Positions 1 to 7,148 of a stretch of DNA of 17,807 nt are shown here, one piece after another (the stretch's first letter is position 1; each line of letters opens with the position of its first letter). Location of the stretch: assembly GCA_020849075.1 (NCBI GenBank), contig JADLGZ010000167.1, positions 1 to 17,807 of the forward strand, in the 5' to 3' direction. This DNA comes from Fimbriimonadaceae bacterium (GTDB lineage Bacteria; Armatimonadota; Fimbriimonadia; Fimbriimonadales; Fimbriimonadaceae). A program made the position numbers and the translations under genes. The notes under the pieces are model-generated. The model was not told the DNA's origin. It searched no databases and was given only the letters and a program-made list of their open reading frames with translations.

Positions 1-331
1 AGGGCTCTCCGGGCCAGTAGGGATCGACGGTCATCCATCGTGAAAGACTCGTCCGATAGTAGCGAGCCCTTACATAAAGCCGGGAAGCAAGGTCGGCATA
101 GTAGCCCAGTGTGCCAACAAAGCCCCAAGGACTTGGATTCGTGCCAGTCGAAGTTCTCACTTCTCCAAACGGCCAGAACTCAGTCGAAGAGGTTTGTGTT
201 CCCGCAGAGTTTCTCGTCTGAACAACGCTCCCTAACGGATCAGAAACATACCGAGTGATAACCGAGTTACGAACCTCTCGGACTAACCGACCACCAACCG
301 TCGCATATGCGATCTGCATTACAGCTGCCAT
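1..331 (-). pseudogene. RHS core C-terminal part, separated from its gene by an in-frame stop; runs off the left edge
   Basis: Reading the minus strand from 331, the frame of the RHS gene continues without interruption after its TAA stop. It encodes about 110 residues that are plainly RHS core: YVSDPLGSVVQ, then FWPFGEVRTSTGTNPSPWGF, VGTLGYYADL, RLYVRARYYR and RWMTVDPYWPGEP. In RHS proteins this segment closes the YD-repeat shell just ahead of the variable C-terminal region. An ATG (331-329) lies directly after the stop (TAA then ATG, same frame), so reinitiation is conceivable, but no ribosome binding site of its own is visible. The likeliest reading is that these residues belong to the upstream RHS protein and were cut off by a nonsense change. 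The end of the gene and any variable or toxin tip lie outside the window. Confidence 0.8.
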
Positions 332-3300
332 TTAGGTGATTTCACCCAAGTAATCGCTACCATCCCATACATAAGAGGTGATATTCGCAGACGCCTTAGT
401 CACCCTTCGTAGGCCATCCCCATCATATTTAACATTGTCGAACGCGGACGGGTCACTAGCACTCTTGAGGAGGTCATTGTCCCAATATGCGTAAACATAA
501 TCTGATGCGGGACGCTGTTCGCGTGTCATGTTTCCACTATTGTCAAAGGTGAATGTCACACGGTTTGCCCCATCTTGCGCAGTCGTTAGGCGATTGGCCG
601 CGTCGTACGTCATGGTCATTGCTGATCCACCCTCGTGGTGCTTGACAAGCTGGTTGCCGTTGGGATCATATGAGTAAGTCGCTCTAGCGCCCGACTTCAA
701 TTGACCCGTCAACTGGCTTTTGTTGTCATAGACATATTGCGCAGTGCCTCCATCTCTGGTTTGACTAATCTTCCTTCCGCCCGCATCGTATGCATCCACA
801 ATCGTGGAAACCGGGTTGGCGCCAATATACTCGATTTGAGTCAAGACTCGGCCAAGCGCATCATAGGTACAAATCTGCGAACCAACAGCATATAGCATCG
901 TTGTCGTATTCCCCGTATCATCATATTGCAGGGTGTACCTTTCACCACCGGGCAGAGTTTGCCGAATGAGTCTGTCCGCTGCATCATAATGGTAGTGGGT
1001 GAGATCGCCGTTAGGATCTGTCATCGAAACCCGATTTCCGACGGCGTCGTATCGAGACACTACCGGCAAGAGATCCCAAGTAACTCTCGTTACTTCAGAT
1101 CGAACCGAGTAAGCGTAAGTAGTCACACCTGAAAAGTCCTGCATAGTCATCCGGTTTCCGACTGGATCATAAGCAAAGGTCACCCTCGTGTCAGAGAAAA
1201 CGGACTGCAATTGCTGACCTACTGCATCGAACACCAAAGTCTGACGATTTCCCTTCGCGTACTGAACTGTTGAGGGTCGTCCCGCTGCATCATAGGTCGT
1301 TGTGGTCTTGAAGTTAAGCTCATTGGCGATGACCGTTTGGCGTCCCGCCAGATCATATGTGAAAGTGTTGAAGTAGTCCCGCGGATCCTTCCTTGAAGTC
1401 AATTGGCCTGCAGCATCATACGCGTAAGTTGTGCGGAAACCAAGAGCGTCAATCTCGGCATGAACTCGGTTCGAATTCGTAAAGTAGACCGTTTCAGTAG
1501 AGATGTTCAGCGGATCAGTAACCCGAACCTGCTCGCCTGCAAGGTTATAGGCATATGTCGTAGCATTCGAAAGCGCATCGATCGTCGTGGTGACCTGGCC
1601 GGCAAGGTCGTACATCGTAGTCGTACGGAAATTTCTGGCATCCTCAACTGCTATTTGTCGTCCGACGTCATCATAGAAATATGATGTCCGCTTATTGAGC
1701 GGGTCAATGGTAGCGATCAGATCGCGAGCATTATAGACACTCTCTGTAATGTGGTTGAGCGCATCTTCAACTTGGTACTGCCGTCCAGCTGAGTCATAGA
1801 AGTAAGTAGTCCTAAAACCAAGCGCATCTATAGTGGCCTCGACGCGCTTCGCAACATCGTACTGCGTGGACGTAATGTTTCCATTGGCATCCATCGTGGT
1901 AACTGGATAGCCCATGTTGTCATACGCGGTAGTCGTCAAGTAGCCAAGGGCATTCTTTACCGTGAGCCGTGTGTTGAATCGACCGTAGGTGTACGTCGTC
2001 CGTTGATTCAGCGGATTGACTTCGGCTTGTAATAGGCAACCGTCGTAAATGTAAGAGGTCACCTGATTCAGGGGATTCTCCACGGTCAGAACGTGATCAC
2101 CAGCATCATACGTGTAGCTTGTGCACCTACTGAGCTGGTCTAGTTGCGAGACAAGCCGGCCTAGGGAGTCATAGGCATTGACAACAATGCCGCCGTCCGA
2201 GTACATGACGCTTGCGACATTGCCCCAAGTGTCGTAGCTGTTGGTCGTGATCAGCCCTCGAGGATCGGTCACTGCGCGCAGCAGCCCCTCCCCAGTGTAG
2301 GAGAAGGTTGTCGCACGACCGAGCGGATCTTTTTGAACAGTTCGAAGGCGCGAACTGCCGTCCCCTTGGTAGATGTAAGTCGTGATGCCTCCGTCAGCTA
2401 CAATCACCGTGGTAAGGTTATCGAAGTTATCGTACTGGAACTCAGTTCGGTTTCCGAGCGGATCGTCCGACGCGATCAAACGGTTCTTGACATCATACGC
2501 GACACTGTAAATCGTTCCTGCCTGAGTGGTTTCTTTGACCTTGATACGATTTGTGTTGTACTCGTAAGTCGAAATGACGCCCCCAGCACTGACCATGCTG
2601 GCTAGGTTTCCCGTGTCATCAAAGTTGTAGGTGACGCGCCCGCCAGACGGCCAGTACTCAACCGTTTGGTACTGATCGTAAGAATACGTCCAAACGCCAG
2701 GCCCGGAAGCCATATAGGTGACTCTGCGACCATCGTTATAGAGGTATGTCGTGATATAGCCGCGCGGATCCTCGATCGTGTGAACAAGAGTGTTTGTGCC
2801 CCCAGAACCGGCGTGCGAATAGACGTACTTTGTAATACAGCCTAATGGAGTCATCATTGAGGCTAAGCAACTGCCTGCGTCGTAAGCAAGCGTCCAACGG
2901 CGGCCACTCCAATCCTGCACACTGCGGACTAGCCGATCATCACCGCTACCGTTGTAGTTGAGGGTAACAAACCTACCGCCAGGGACCTCGATTGATTCTA
3001 AGAATGCCTTACTAGAACCCTGATCGTAGTTGTACGACTGCGTGTTTCCTGACGGATCAACAACCCGTGCGATCTGATAACGAAAATCCTCCGAGAACAG
3101 GCCGTACACGATTTTCATTCCACTTAGGAAGTGCTCTGTGTATTCGTTTGCCTCAACATCGAACGAGAGTGTTGTCTGGTTCCCCGTATTTTCCGAGGAC
3201 ACATAAGTCAGAACCTTTTCTTCCGATTCGACAAGTTGGAAGTACTGCTGGCTAAAGTCTCCTCGTGTAATCGTTGCAATTGGCCCATCAAGCTGCATCA

Positions 3301-3472
3301 AATAGCCTGAAACGGAAGCTGAACGCCCGTAGCCCCATTCAGTAAACACGTCCGCCCCGGTGCCGTAGTACATCGAGATTTGCAGGTCAAAGCCCCGGGC
3401 TTTCAACTCAACTTCCGGGTCTACCAATAGCTCCCCGGTGCGAATATTGGGTTTCGGAAAAGTCGGATGCAT
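332..3472 (-). CDS. RHS/YD-repeat protein, ended early by an in-frame TAA
   Basis: Large RHS-family protein, 1046 residues from the ATG at 3472. The first 50 residues match the usual RHS lead-in (NIRTGELLVDP, then GFDLQISMYYGTG and YGRSAS). From about residue 300 to the end there are roughly 30 YD repeats with a period near 21 residues, such as YDSAGRQYQVEDALNHITES. RHS proteins fold into a large beta shell, often carrying a variable C-terminal toxin or effector. The protein ends at WDGSDYLGEIT, just short of the conserved core end, which continues in frame in 1-331. The open frame runs upstream to 3718, but that extension lies opposite conserved DUF262 coding sequence, so I start at 3472. 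No signal peptide or Shine-Dalgarno site is visible there, so the 5' end may also be lost. Probably inactive or split; export and function are not determinable. Confidence 0.8.
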   Translation of the reverse strand: MHPTFPKPNIRTGELLVDPEVELKARGFDLQISMYYGTGADVFTEWGYGRSASVSGYLMQLDGPIATITRGDFSQQYFQLVESEEKVLTYVSSENTGNQTTLSFDVEANEYTEHFLSGMKIVYGLFSEDFRYQIARVVDPSGNTQSYNYDQGSSKAFLESIEVPGGRFVTLNYNGSGDDRLVRSVQDWSGRRWTLAYDAGSCLASMMTPLGCITKYVYSHAGSGGTNTLVHTIEDPRGYITTYLYNDGRRVTYMASGPGVWTYSYDQYQTVEYWPSGGRVTYNFDDTGNLASMVSAGGVISTYEYNTNRIKVKETTQAGTIYSVAYDVKNRLIASDDPLGNRTEFQYDNFDNLTTVIVADGGITTYIYQGDGSSRLRTVQKDPLGRATTFSYTGEGLLRAVTDPRGLITTNSYDTWGNVASVMYSDGGIVVNAYDSLGRLVSQLDQLSRCTSYTYDAGDHVLTVENPLNQVTSYIYDGCLLQAEVNPLNQRTTYTYGRFNTRLTVKNALGYLTTTAYDNMGYPVTTMDANGNITSTQYDVAKRVEATIDALGFRTTYFYDSAGRQYQVEDALNHITESVYNARDLIATIDPLNKRTSYFYDDVGRQIAVEDARNFRTTTMYDLAGQVTTTIDALSNATTYAYNLAGEQVRVTDPLNISTETVYFTNSNRVHAEIDALGFRTTYAYDAAGQLTSRKDPRDYFNTFTYDLAGRQTVIANELNFKTTTTYDAAGRPSTVQYAKGNRQTLVFDAVGQQLQSVFSDTRVTFAYDPVGNRMTMQDFSGVTTYAYSVRSEVTRVTWDLLPVVSRYDAVGNRVSMTDPNGDLTHYHYDAADRLIRQTLPGGERYTLQYDDTGNTTTMLYAVGSQICTYDALGRVLTQIEYIGANPVSTIVDAYDAGGRKISQTRDGGTAQYVYDNKSQLTGQLKSGARATYSYDPNGNQLVKHHEGGSAMTMTYDAANRLTTAQDGANRVTFTFDNSGNMTREQRPASDYVYAYWDNDLLKSASDPSAFDNVKYDGDGLRRVTKASANITSYVWDGSDYLGEIT

Positions 3473-3489
3473 CCGCTCGGTAGGAGCGG
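3473..3489. repeat. Inverted repeat between the divergent RHS and DUF262 genes
   Basis: Six-base perfect arms CCGCTC (3473-3478) and GAGCGG (3484-3489) with a 5-base loop fill most of the 27-nt gap between the two divergent starts. The AGGAG inside it (3482-3486) is the only Shine-Dalgarno-like sequence before the DUF262 start. A repeat of this size occurs by chance several times in a window this long, so a regulatory role is only a possibility. Confidence 0.3.
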
Positions 3490-3499
3490 TGCACCCTTG

Positions 3500-4603
3500 A
3501 TGCAGTGGGTCTGGTGCGGCGAGGGTCGGGAACAAACTGATGAAATTGAAGGCTATGAGCCCGCCGAGGCTGGCGGCTGGGAGGGATACCCGCTGGACGA
3601 GCTGGCGATCCGCGATGAGCGTCGCACAGCAATGGATGTCAACCGGAGGATTCAACAAGGCAGGTTCATTCTTGATCCCGACTTCCAACGCGACTTTGTC
3701 TGGGATCGCGGCAAACAAAGCAGGCTAATTGAATCGATTCTTCTACGCATCCCCCTTCCGGTCTTTTATGTTGCTGAGGATACGGACGGACGGTTTATAG
3801 TAGTAGACGGCCGACAACGGTTGACGACGCTGCTGCATTTCTTCGCCGGACACCTGAAGTTACATCTGCCAGATCGGGCCGAACTAAACAAAAAGTCCTT
3901 TCATTCCCTAGAATCGAGGCTCCAAAACCGGATTGAGGACTGCCAACTTCACTTTTACATAATCGATCACGCGGTTCCTGAACGAGCCCGACTAGACATA
4001 TTCGAAAGAGTAAATGGTGGCGAAGTTCTCACCCGGCAGCAAATGAGGAACGCCATCTTCAGTGGCCCGTCAACGGCGTTTCTGCGTGCTGTCGCAGACT
4101 CAGATCTATTCTCAGCAGCAACGGGTGGAAGCCTGAATAAGAAGAAGATGCAGGATCGTGAGTTTGTCAATCGCTTCTGTTCGTTTCAACTTTTTGGACT
4201 TGAGGACTATAGGGGAGACATGGATGATTGGCTTGCCAAAAGTCTTGGCAAGTTGAACAAAACCGACGACGGGCTGATCGAGACCCTGGGCTCGCAGCTT
4301 CAGTTATCGCTTCAAAACAACCTCAGCGTCTTTGGAGAACATGCATTCAGAAAACACAGACCTGAACAAAGTCGACGAGGACTAATAAATGCCTCCCTTT
4401 TCGATGTAATGTCTACCGGCTTGGCAAAATATAGCGAAGCTCAAGTGAGTTCAGCATCTTCAGCTCTGAAGGAACGCTTTTACGCCCTTATGGAAGATGA
4501 GGACTTTACACGGTCAATTACGTATAGCCCTAACACACCGAACGTCGTCCGTCGACGCTTCAAGATAGCGCATCTAATGCTTAAGGAGGTATTTGATGCT
4601 TAG
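3500..4603 (+). CDS. DUF262 (ParB/GmrSD-N-like) protein, first gene of a putative defence cassette
   Basis: 367 residues. The N-terminal half is a clear DUF262 domain, the ParB/Srx-like nuclease or NTP-binding fold also found at the N-terminus of GmrSD enzymes. Residues 58-68 read LDPDFQRDFVW, followed by KQSRLIESILLRIPLPVFY. The hallmark VVDGRQRLTTLL is at 101-112, and IFERVNGGEVLTRQQMRNAI at about 167-186. The C-terminal half is helical-looking and unassigned; no HNH/DUF1524 domain is seen, so this is not a full GmrSD restriction enzyme. Start: ATG 3500, or TTG 3497, which sits 10 nt after AGGAG (3482-3486); an upstream ATG at 3467 overlaps the RHS gene. It is the first gene of a cassette, overlapping the ATPase gene by 8 nt. 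The DUF262 assignment is firm; the role in anti-phage defence is inferred from family and neighbours. Confidence 0.88.
   Translation: MQWVWCGEGREQTDEIEGYEPAEAGGWEGYPLDELAIRDERRTAMDVNRRIQQGRFILDPDFQRDFVWDRGKQSRLIESILLRIPLPVFYVAEDTDGRFIVVDGRQRLTTLLHFFAGHLKLHLPDRAELNKKSFHSLESRLQNRIEDCQLHFYIIDHAVPERARLDIFERVNGGEVLTRQQMRNAIFSGPSTAFLRAVADSDLFSAATGGSLNKKKMQDREFVNRFCSFQLFGLEDYRGDMDDWLAKSLGKLNKTDDGLIETLGSQLQLSLQNNLSVFGEHAFRKHRPEQSRRGLINASLFDVMSTGLAKYSEAQVSSASSALKERFYALMEDEDFTRSITYSPNTPNVVRRRFKIAHLMLKEVFDA
4583..4590 (+). promoter_or_regulatory. Strong Shine-Dalgarno site deciding the ATPase start
   Basis: AAGGAGGT lies inside the end of the DUF262 gene, 5 nt before ATG 4596 and only 2 nt before the in-frame TTG 4593. 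It favours ATG 4596 and translation coupled to the gene upstream. It is the best ribosome binding site I see in the window; most other genes here lack one. Confidence 0.75.
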
Positions 4604-5693
4604 TTCTTTGCGGATAGAGTCATTCAAGTGTTTCGAAGACACAAATGTGAGCTTGTGCAACCTTACTGTGCTCTCAGGATCGAACAGCAGCGGTAAATCT
4701 TCGGTCTTGCAAGCCCTCATTTTACTAGCTGACCTTGTCCTCGGTGATCAATGGGCTAATACCATTAACCTCAATCGGCCGGGTCTCAAACTCGGGGCCG
4801 CCTCTAATGTGATCAACTATCGCTCGTCTCGAAATTCCATTGCCCTGAGGCTGTCATCGGGCGATGCTACTGCTTCCTTCGAGCTCATGTCGGACGACAG
4901 GCAAGCTCTTTCGATGGATGTTCAAATCACTGAAAGCAGTGGTAACTCAGATGGGTCGAACCAACCAAAGGACTCGGCCGTCCGGGCTTCGCTTCAAAAC
5001 CTCAAATGGGTGTCGTCAGAGCGCATCGGGCCACGAGATGTTTTGCCTCTGCTGGATTCACGTATGGCCCTGTCTGTGGGCTTCGATGGCGCAGACGCCG
5101 CCGCCCTTCTGTATTGGAACGAGGACAAGGCCGTTCCTGACAGGGTCACGATCGAGGGCGTTCCGAACAATCTCTATAATCAAGTCCGTGGCAGGTTAAG
5201 AGAGCTGTTCCCGAGCTCGGATTTTCGCGTTGTTAGAGTGGACAATGCGATCGCCATGTCACTTGGATTCAAGAGTGGTGTAGAGTCTGAGTTCCAGAGG
5301 CCACAAAACGTGGGCTTCGGATATTCCCAAGTGTTCCCCCTCTTGGTCGAGCTACTCAATGCTCGGCCCGGTGACTTGGTATTGATTGAGAATCCTGAGA
5401 TACATCTTCATCCAAAAGCCCAGCAAGACCTTGCGGTGTTGATCAGCCTTGTTGCTTCATCCGGCGTTCAAGTTCTCTTAGAGACACACTCGGATCACAT
5501 TCTGAATGGGGTTCGCCTCGCGGTCAAGCGCAAGTTGATTTCGCCGGACAGAGTGGTTTTCAATTTCTTTGAATCTGTTGGCGGAGGAGATGCAGGGGTC
5601 GTGTCACCACGGGTTGATGAGTTCGGAAAGCTCAGTTTCTGGCCAAGCGGATTTTTCGATCAGTTCGATGTTGCTATCGCGGAGCTTCTTTAG
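4596..5693 (+). CDS. OLD/DUF3696-like AAA ATPase, second gene of the cassette
   Basis: 365-residue ABC/SMC-type ATPase of the OLD-like group. Walker A is GSNSSGKSS (28-36), directly after the usual start LSSLRIESFKCF. An SERIGPRD motif (about 141-148) is typical of DUF3696 proteins. The signature-like segment NVGFGYSQVFPLLVELL (239-255) precedes Walker B LVLIENPEIHLHP (261-273), then the switch/H segment LLETHSDHILNGVR (294-307). It ends with FWPSGFFDQ (348-356), the usual C-terminal mark of DUF3696 ATPases. It lacks the TOPRIM nuclease domain of true OLD proteins, so it probably powers or senses for its partners. It overlaps the DUF262 gene by 8 nt, and its TAG shares one base with the GTG of the next gene, so the three are very likely co-translated. 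Family assignment is confident; the biological role is inferred. Confidence 0.9.
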   Translation: MLSSLRIESFKCFEDTNVSLCNLTVLSGSNSSGKSSVLQALILLADLVLGDQWANTINLNRPGLKLGAASNVINYRSSRNSIALRLSSGDATASFELMSDDRQALSMDVQITESSGNSDGSNQPKDSAVRASLQNLKWVSSERIGPRDVLPLLDSRMALSVGFDGADAAALLYWNEDKAVPDRVTIEGVPNNLYNQVRGRLRELFPSSDFRVVRVDNAIAMSLGFKSGVESEFQRPQNVGFGYSQVFPLLVELLNARPGDLVLIENPEIHLHPKAQQDLAVLISLVASSGVQVLLETHSDHILNGVRLAVKRKLISPDRVVFNFFESVGGGDAGVVSPRVDEFGKLSFWPSGFFDQFDVAIAELL

Positions 5694-6649
5694 TGGAGGC
5701 TGTTCTCGACGAATTGACGCTCGTGGAGTGCACCCAGTGCGATATTGGTAGTCGGATTGAGTCACTCGCGAAGACACTGGTAGCACTTGACGAGCTGGGT
5801 GTGCCCCGTGTTGTTCGAACAGTCGCCGATGCTACAACACGAGTGGTGTCAGGAGGGCACGGACTTAGCAAGTGGTTCTTTGACCCGACCGTAGACAGGG
5901 ATGCTGGTCGGCTCGTTGCTAGACGCTTGAGTTCTCAGCCATACATTGATGGCGTTGGCGGCCTGTTTGAGGTGATCGAGGAAGATAAGCTTGTTGAAAC
6001 CTGCATTGGAGGCGCGATCGCGGTGGGCCTTGGGTATTGCTTCTTCACGGAGGGGTTTCCAGTTGGGCTGCCCGGAGCAATGTTCAACGATGATCGCGAC
6101 CGCAGCGTCCATGTTTACTGCCTCTCGGGAGATGAGGAGTCGCGGGAAAACGTAGTTCTGCGGCTCTTACTTTCTGAAGCGCATATCGAGAGCGAGAGGG
6201 CGCAGATCGTCGCGAAAATAGATGCCCATATTGCAAATGGGGAAGCTATCCTTCGGACGGCCGAAGAGGTTTTTCCGAACCTTCTGTTTGGTGCAACTGC
6301 TCGTACTCAACTTGCCGAGCTAACTGGAGCCGAAGTGCATTATGTACACGTCTTACGGCATCTCAGGACGCTTCAGTCCGCTGCAATGAGCTGGGCAGCC
6401 GGCGCGGACTTTGACCCTGCGATGTCATGGAGCCCAGAGTCAAATGCCACACTGGAACACGGTAGGTTTGGACGCCTGCGTGATTTCCCATGGCCCGACG
6501 GCTACCCCGCGAAGAGGTGGAGCAAGCATAGCAAGATTGGTCCCAACGCATACAGAATCTACTTCGAAGCTTTCGTTCAGAAAGAGGGTCCAGAAGTTTG
6601 CATCGGATACGTAGGCCCGCATCTGCCGACGGTGAAAGACCCGAACTAA
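5693..6649 (+). CDS. Unrecognised third gene of the DUF262-ATPase cassette (possible effector)
   Basis: 318 residues from GTG 5693, which shares its G with the stop of the ATPase gene (TAGTG). I do not recognise a named domain. The middle (about 80-240) looks mixed alpha/beta and helical, without membrane segments or a signal peptide. The C-terminal 70 residues stand out: ESNATLEHGRFGRLRDF (249-265), then RWSKHSKIG, YRIYFEAF (287-294) and IGYVGPHLPT (304-313). A run of basic residues, an RI-hydrophobic strand and a closing IGY.G.HLPT strand recalls the layout of small RelE/ParE-like toxin folds, but this is only an impression. One-base coupling to the ATPase implies a fixed stoichiometric partner. 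Candidate roles are effector, specificity factor or inhibitor. Confidence is high that it is a real gene and low about function. Confidence 0.8.
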   Translation: MEAVLDELTLVECTQCDIGSRIESLAKTLVALDELGVPRVVRTVADATTRVVSGGHGLSKWFFDPTVDRDAGRLVARRLSSQPYIDGVGGLFEVIEEDKLVETCIGGAIAVGLGYCFFTEGFPVGLPGAMFNDDRDRSVHVYCLSGDEESRENVVLRLLLSEAHIESERAQIVAKIDAHIANGEAILRTAEEVFPNLLFGATARTQLAELTGAEVHYVHVLRHLRTLQSAAMSWAAGADFDPAMSWSPESNATLEHGRFGRLRDFPWPDGYPAKRWSKHSKIGPNAYRIYFEAFVQKEGPEVCIGYVGPHLPTVKDPN

Positions 6650-6738
6650 GTCGATCTGGTCTCTCCAAAGTCTCTCAATAGAAGGAGCGAATAAGAGACA
6701 ACTTGAGATCGTGGTAGACTCAAAGCAAGTGGGTGGAA

Positions 6739-6797
6739 CCTACAGAATTCCTATGACACTGTAGGGGTCACAGGTTCAAGTCCTGTACCGACCACCA
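6739..6797 (+). pseudogene. tRNA 3'-end remnant, candidate right attachment site of an integrated element
   Basis: Plus-strand tRNA 3' features are intact: variable loop GGTC, T arm ACAGG-TTCAAGT-CCTGT (6770-6786), acceptor strand ACCGACC (6787-6793), discriminator A and encoded CCA (6795-6797). Upstream, CCTACAG (6739-6745) pairs perfectly with CTGTAGG (6759-6765), but the loop is 13 nt rather than 7. The matching 5' acceptor strand GGTCGGT and a D arm are absent at the expected distance. The isotype cannot be read. Tyrosine recombinases often integrate at a tRNA 3' end and leave such a partial copy at the far end of the element. With this polarity the intact tRNA would lie to the left, outside the window, and the element would be everything between it and 6797. 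Confidence 0.65.
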
Positions 6798-6809
6798 TTT
6801 CGATCCCCT

Positions 6810-7145
6810 TCACTTCACAAAGTGAAACGCGATGCAATGGCCATTCCCATCCTCCAGCAGGAGGCCGACGATGGGGTCGGGCTTCGACTTCGCCAAGGTT
6901 CGTGCTTGCTCAAAAGTTAAGCTGACCGGTGTGCCAGGGAAACCATAGTAGGTCGCCATCTGGGCTGCTTCGGCGGCGGTCTTGGCGCAGCCAAGTCCAT
7001 GGACGACGTCATAGCCAGGAACATTCTCGGCCCTGACCGCCATGTGCATGCTCGGCTTGCGGTCGAGTTCGACCAGGAATACTTCCTCCGGAAAGTCGGA
7101 CTCCAAGAGCGACGCCATGAGGGGCGAGTCGAGGATTTGGGTCAT
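6810..7145 (-). CDS. Small conserved-looking protein of unknown function
   Basis: 111 residues starting at ATG 7145, only 3 nt after the stop of the iron-sulfur protein gene, so probably in its operon. The product is soluble and acidic, with no signal peptide, no membrane segment and only one cysteine in a non-metal-binding context. Visible segments are LVELDRKPSMHMAVRAENV, GYDVVHGLGCAKTAAEAAQM, then DPIVGLLLEDGNGHCIAFHF. I do not recognise the family. TACAAT (7156-7151, minus strand) lies 5 nt before the ATG, so it may also have its own, leaderless transcript. It ends 12 nt from the tRNA remnant, facing it, and is the first gene on the chromosome side of that boundary. Confidence 0.6.
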   Translation of the reverse strand: MTQILDSPLMASLLESDFPEEVFLVELDRKPSMHMAVRAENVPGYDVVHGLGCAKTAAEAAQMATYYGFPGTPVSLTFEQARTLAKSKPDPIVGLLLEDGNGHCIAFHFVK

Positions 7146-7148
7146 ATA

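Noticed and set aside
40..258. 72-codon plus-strand open frame near the left edge.
   Set aside because: It is antisense to the well-conserved RHS core end.
286..296. ACCGACCACCA on the plus strand, identical to the acceptor/CCA end of the tRNA remnant at 6787-6797, as a possible left attachment site.
   Set aside because: The match is only 11 nt, the flanks differ, and it lies inside in-frame RHS coding sequence that continues normally on both sides. Chance is the simpler explanation.
332..3472. Regular ~63-base periodicity that could be taken for a CRISPR or tandem DNA repeat.
   Set aside because: The period equals 21 codons and comes from YD repeats; the DNA copies are too diverged for CRISPR repeats, and there are no uniform spacers.
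3473..3718. Extension of the RHS reading frame upstream of 3472.
   Set aside because: It is antisense to conserved DUF262 coding sequence and shows no signal peptide or RHS-like sequence.
6739..6797. A complete, functional tRNA at this site.
   Set aside because: No 5' strand able to pair with ACCGACC is found at the right distance, there is no D arm, and the anticodon-like loop is 13 nt.
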